Of a stretch of DNA of 8,846 nucleotides, positions 6,403 to 8,846 are shown piece after piece. The stretch is from Pseudomonadota bacterium. Lineage in GTDB: Bacteria; Pseudomonadota; Alphaproteobacteria; Caulobacterales; Caulobacteraceae. Under the pieces are notes generated by a model. That model saw only the letters and a list, made by a program, of their open reading frames with translations. It was not told the DNA's origin and made no database searches. The stretch covers positions 1-8,846 of the forward strand of contig JAEZHG010000082.1 in the NCBI GenBank assembly GCA_023436945.1. The letters are read 5' to 3'. The number at the start of each line of letters is the position of its first letter. Within the stretch, counting starts at the first letter, position 1. The translations under genes and the position numbers were made by a program.

Positions 6403-7332
6403 TTAACCGAGGGCGGCCATCAGTTCCGGCACGGCAGTCTTGTAGTCTGCGACCAGACCGAAGTCCGCGACCTGGAAGATCGGGGCGTCAGCGTCCTTGT
6501 TGATCGCGACGATGATCTTGGAGTCCTTCATACCAGCGAGGTGCTGGATGGCGCCCGAGATACCGATAGCGATGTAGACTTGCGGCGCGACGACCTTGCC
6601 GGTCTGACCGACCTGATAGTCGTTCGGCGCATAGCCAGCGTCCACGGCAGCGCGCGAGGCACCGACAGCGGCACCCAGCTTGTCAGCCAGCGGATCGATC
6701 ACAGCGGTGAACTCTTCAGCCGAGCCCAGAGCGCGACCGCCCGAGACGATGATCTTGGCAGCGCCCAGTTCCGGACGGTCCGACTTGACCATTTCTTCCG
6801 AGACGAAGGCGATCTTGGCACCCTCGGCAGCGGCGACGGTCTCGATCGAGGCCGAGCCACCTTCACCAGCAGCCGCAAAGGCGGTCGGGCGAACGGTGAT
6901 GACCTTCTTGGCGTCCGAGGTCTGGATGGTCTCCAGAGCGTTACCGGCGTAGATCGGGCGAACGAAGGTGTCAGCCGAGATCACTTCGACGATGTCCGAG
7001 ATCGGCGCGACGTCGAGCTTGGCAGCGATACGCGGAGCGTAGTTCTTGCCGTCGGTGTTGGCCGGAACCAGGATGGCGTCATAGCCAGCAGCCAGCGGCA
7101 CAACGGTGGCTTCTACGGCTTCGGCGAGACCGTGGGCCACGCCTTCACCTTCGGCAACCAGCACCTTGCGCACGCCGTCGATCTTGGCGGCAGCTTCGGC
7201 AACGGCGGCGACGCCCTTGCCCAGAACCAGTACGTCCACCTCGCCCGAGATCGCCTTGGCAGCGGTCACGGTCTTGTGGGTGGTGTCGCGGACGGCGGCG
7301 CCGTCGTGGTCAGCAATAACGAGAACAGCCAT
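6403..7332 (-). CDS. etfA: Electron transfer flavoprotein subunit alpha
   Basis: FAD-binding large subunit of the soluble heterodimeric electron transfer flavoprotein, 309 aa, the usual length. ETF takes electrons from acyl-CoA and related dehydrogenases in the cytosol and hands them to ETF:ubiquinone oxidoreductase at the membrane. The N-terminal alpha/beta domain covers about 1-185. The C-terminal FAD domain has '[10 protein letters not shown]' (195-204), '[11 protein letters not shown]' (224-234), 'QVGQTGK' (240-246) and the ETF-alpha signature '[25 protein letters not shown]' (252-278). It ends with the typical '[16 protein letters not shown]' segment (282-297). The start codon shares its A with the etfB stop (TAATG), so the subunits are translationally coupled, which suits a 1:1 complex. 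A strong terminator follows. It is not a caffeyl-CoA or FixB-type bifurcating ETF by length or context, though that is judged by eye. Confidence 0.97.
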   Translation of the reverse strand: MAVLVIADHDGAAVRDTTHKTVTAAKAISGEVDVLVLGKGVAAVAEAAAKIDGVRKVLVAEGEGVAHGLAEAVEATVVPLAAGYDAILVPANTDGKNYAPRIAAKLDVAPISDIVEVISADTFVRPIYAGNALETIQTSDAKKVITVRPTAFAAAGEGGSASIETVAAAEGAKIAFVSEEMVKSDRPELGAAKIIVSGGRALGSAEEFTAVIDPLADKLGAAVGASRAAVDAGYAPNDYQVGQTGKVVAPQVYIAIGISGAIQHLAGMKDSKIIVAINKDADAPIFQVADFGLVADYKTAVPELMAALG

Positions 7333-8096
7333 TACAGAGCACCTGCGTCTTTGAGCTTGGCCACCAGTTCGGCAGCGTCAGCAACCTTGATACCGGCCGA
7401 GCGCTTGGCCGGCTCGGCAACCTTGATGACCTTCAGACGATCGACCACGTCCACGCCGTAGTCGGCGACGGTCTTGGTGACGATCTCTTTCTTCTTGGCC
7501 TTCATGATGTTCGGCAGCGAAGCGTAGCGCGGGGTGTTCAGGCGCAGGTCAACGGTGACCACAGCCGGAAGCTCGGCAGCCACGGTTTGCAGACCGCCAT
7601 CGACTTCACGGGTCACGGTCGCCTTTTGGCCTTCGATCACCAGCTTGCCGGCGAAGGTCGCCTGCGGCCAGTCGAGCAGGGCAGCCAGCATCTGGCCGAC
7701 AGCGTTGTTGTCGCCGTCGATCGATTGCTTGCCCATCAGGATCAGGTCAGGCTTCTCTTCGTCAACCACAGCCTTCAGCAGCTTGGCGATAGCCAGCGGC
7801 TCAAGGTCGGCGTCCGACTGAACCAGAATGCCGCGGTCTGCCCCCATGGCCAGAGCCGTGCGGATGGTTTCCTGAGCTTGGGTCACGCCGATGGAGACCA
7901 CGACGATCTCGCTGGCGGTGCCAGCAGCGTGGTGTTCCTTGCCCTCTTTCAGACGGACGGCCTCTTCGACGGCGATTTCGTCGAAGGGGTTCATGCTCAT
8001 TTTAACGTTGGCCAGATCAACGCCGGTCTGGTCCGCCTTGACGCGGGCCTTCACGTTGGAGTCGATCACCCGTTTAACCGGGACGAGTATCTTCAT
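7332..8096 (-). CDS. etfB: Electron transfer flavoprotein subunit beta
   Basis: Small, AMP-binding subunit of ETF, 254 aa. Seen features: the N-terminal '[14 protein letters not shown]' start and '[20 protein letters not shown]' (27-46), typical of bacterial and mitochondrial EtfB. AMP-site segments are 'GADRGI' (85-90) and '[16 protein letters not shown]' (122-137). The ETF-beta signature starts at 'VTREVDGG' (161-168). The recognition loop '[15 protein letters not shown]' (191-205), which docks on partner dehydrogenases through the Leu (L194), is almost identical to that of mitochondrial ETF. This places it in the classical group I ETF serving fatty-acid and amino-acid oxidation, not the bifurcating FixA group. 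It is first in the etfB-etfA operon. The ribosome binding site is modest (GGA about 9 bases upstream of the ATG). A promoter-like sequence lies about 35-65 bases upstream. Confidence 0.97.
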   Translation of the reverse strand: MKILVPVKRVIDSNVKARVKADQTGVDLANVKMSMNPFDEIAVEEAVRLKEGKEHHAAGTASEIVVVSIGVTQAQETIRTALAMGADRGILVQSDADLEPLAIAKLLKAVVDEEKPDLILMGKQSIDGDNNAVGQMLAALLDWPQATFAGKLVIEGQKATVTREVDGGLQTVAAELPAVVTVDLRLNTPRYASLPNIMKAKKKEIVTKTVADYGVDVVDRLKVIKVAEPAKRSAGIKVADAAELVAKLKDAGAL

Positions 8097-8132
8097 AAGA
8101 CTATCCGCTTGTCGTCGAAAAGTTTGGGGAGG

Positions 8133-8160
8133 GATTGGACCGAGAGTCCGCGCCTGTCAA
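8133..8160 (-). promoter_or_regulatory. Putative sigma-70-type promoter of etfBA
   Basis: On the minus strand a TTGACA (8160-8155) is followed 14 bases later by GTCCAATC (8140-8133). This resembles the Caulobacter housekeeping pattern TTGACG-N10-14-GCTANAWC, with an exact -35 and a weak -10. Transcription would start near 8126, giving a leader of about 30 bases before etfB. The spacer contains a small GGAC/GTCC inverted repeat. Judged by eye only. Confidence 0.45.
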
Positions 8161-8219
8161 TGTAACGTAGGGTGAAGAACCCGCGTGTCGAGTGCAGTTT
8201 TTTAGTTTAAAACGAAGAT

Positions 8220-8561
8220 ATGAAGCGCTTTCTCACCCTTCCGCGTCTAGCGGCCATTTTCTTCAGTGTGTTTGCCGTCGGTCTGGCGGGTGTTTTCGTC
8301 ATCCAGAAACTCTGGGTTGATCCGGGCGAAAAATGTGCTGACCGTGGCGGGTGGTACGATATGGAAACCCGTATCTGCGCCCAGCCGATCTATATTCCCG
8401 ACATCACCGGACGTGCCGAGGGCGAGACCCGACAACAGGCTTCCGACCGCGGCAACCGCGAGTTGTTGGAGCTGGAAGCCCAGGCTGCGGCCTATGACCG
8501 CGCCCGCGATGCCGCCACCGAAGCCGAGCGCAAACGTGTCGAGGCCATCACCGGTCGCTAG
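8220..8561 (+). CDS. Membrane-anchored small protein with two conserved-looking cysteines and a C-terminal helix
   Basis: Uncharacterised 113-aa protein. Residues 10-29 form one transmembrane helix after a short basic N-terminus (MKRFLTLPR), so the rest should face the periplasm. Next comes a compact Cys motif: 'PGEKCADRGGWYDMETRICAQPIYIPDITGR', split by C39 and C53, which could form a disulfide in the periplasm. Residues about 66-110 are Ala/Glu/Arg-rich and strongly helical (probable coiled coil). The C-x-x-GG-x-(W/Y)-D...C-x-x-P-I pattern recalls small hypothetical proteins seen in alphaproteobacteria near etf genes, but no function is known to me. The ATG at 8220 is preceded only by a weak GAAG site, which suggests modest expression. 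It is divergent from etfB across a 123-base region that must hold both promoters. A terminator follows 24 bases after the stop. Confidence 0.75.
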   Translation: MKRFLTLPRLAAIFFSVFAVGLAGVFVIQKLWVDPGEKCADRGGWYDMETRICAQPIYIPDITGRAEGETRQQASDRGNRELLELEAQAAAYDRARDAATEAERKRVEAITGR

Positions 8562-8584
8562 GCCTAAATCTTGTGATCAAACGC

Positions 8585-8612
8585 AAACGGCCCGCAGACG
8601 CGGGCCGTTTTT
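8585..8612. terminator. Intrinsic terminator between convergent genes
   Basis: A perfect 11-bp stem (8585-8595 with 8600-8610) with a 4-base AGAC loop ends in a run of five T on the plus strand (8608-8612). It terminates the 113-aa gene. The stem also begins with AAA, and it lies midway between two convergent stop codons, so it may serve the minus-strand adenosyltransferase gene too, though the minus-strand T-run is short. Confidence 0.9.
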
Positions 8613-8634
8613 GTATTCTCTTTATGGATCGAGA

Positions 8635-8846
8635 TCAGCGCGTCGCGCCCGGGATCCATTTGATATCGTCCGCGCCATTGGCATTGGCCCGACGCGCCGC
8701 CACGAACAGATGGTCCGACAGGCGGTTCAGATAGCGCACCGCCTCCATGTTCACCTTCTCGCCCGTCTCGACCAGAGCCACAGCCTCGCGTTCGGCACGG
8801 CGGCAGATAGTACGCGCCACGTGCAGATGGCTGGACAGGGGTGAAC
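8635..8846 (-). CDS. pduO: PduO-type ATP:cob(I)alamin adenosyltransferase, C-terminal part (cut by window edge)
   Basis: The last 69 residues of a PduO-family corrinoid adenosyltransferase, which transfers the adenosyl group of ATP to cob(I)alamin to make coenzyme B12. The visible part carries the family's most conserved segment: 'HLHVARTICRRAERE', with the R-x3-R-x2-E-R residues of the ATP/cobalamin site, then 'RYLNRLSDHLFVAARRAN' and the C-terminal 'WIPGATR'. The frame is open to the right edge, so the N-terminal P-loop-like ATP-binding region lies outside. A GTG at 8820 is internal, not a start. The next gene on this strand after its stop is etfB, with the small divergent gene in between. 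This neighbourhood (adenosyltransferase, small protein, etfB-etfA) is one I recall from alphaproteobacteria and fits B12-dependent propionyl-CoA metabolism. Confidence 0.93.
   Translation of the reverse strand, partial: SPLSSHLHVARTICRRAEREAVALVETGEKVNMEAVRYLNRLSDHLFVAARRANANGADDIKWIPGATR

Noticed and set aside
6397..7461. A 354-codon open frame on the plus strand opposite etfA
   Set aside because: It mirrors etfA, whose family signatures are unmistakable. The long antisense frame comes from strong GC-rich codon bias and its protein (Asp/Gly/Val/Arg-rich, low-complexity) has no recognisable motif.
1..8846. Mobile elements, CRISPR, tRNA, riboswitch (including a cobalamin riboswitch near the adenosyltransferase end)
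   Set aside because: No terminal repeats, transposase, array or tRNA-like fold was seen. The gene's 5' end lies outside the window, so a B12 riboswitch cannot be judged here.

Overview
The window is a GC-rich (roughly 60%), densely packed stretch of bacterial chromosome. Gene content suggests an alphaproteobacterium, probably Caulobacterales (Caulobacter/Asticcacaulis/Brevundimonas type). The pointers are an aerobic ubiquinone gene (ubiB type), an etfB-etfA pair next to a small one-helix protein and a PduO-type cobalamin adenosyltransferase, and secreted amidohydrolases. The genus is inferred from protein style, not proven. No insertion sequence, phage, CRISPR array, tRNA or rRNA is visible, and no gene-free stretch exceeds about 125 bases.

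Layout, left to right. (1) Plus strand, 12-2131: a UbiB-family atypical kinase, then a small Sec-exported protein with a Pro/Ala-rich linker. (2) Minus strand, 3003-2135: a YaiI/DUF188 protein overlapping arfB (peptidyl-tRNA hydrolase / ribosome rescue) by one base. This pair converges on the plus-strand pair with 3 bases between stops. (3) Minus strand, 5942-3089: two tandem amidohydrolases one base apart. The first is a predicted lipoprotein with a complete-looking metal site. The second has a Sec signal but has lost the HxH and the other recognisable metal ligands. They are followed by a strong intrinsic terminator. (4) Minus strand, 6309-6028: a DUF167/YggU small protein. (5) Minus strand, 8096-6403: etfB-etfA with a one-base stop/start overlap, a promoter-like sequence upstream and a strong terminator downstream. 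(6) Plus strand, 8220-8561: a 113-residue membrane-anchored protein with two cysteines, ending at a terminator shared with (7) the C-terminal end of a PduO-type ATP:cob(I)alamin adenosyltransferase, which runs off the right edge on the minus strand.

Functionally, UbiB (quinone synthesis) and EtfAB (electrons from acyl-CoA and other dehydrogenases to ETF:quinone oxidoreductase) both feed the respiratory quinone pool. The adenosyltransferase makes the B12 coenzyme needed by, for example, methylmalonyl-CoA mutase. Most of the window is ordinary core chromosome. The most interesting item is the amidohydrolase pair, in which the downstream member looks like a pseudoenzyme with a novel-looking His/Gly/Asp-rich loop. 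No convincing undescribed multi-gene system is visible.
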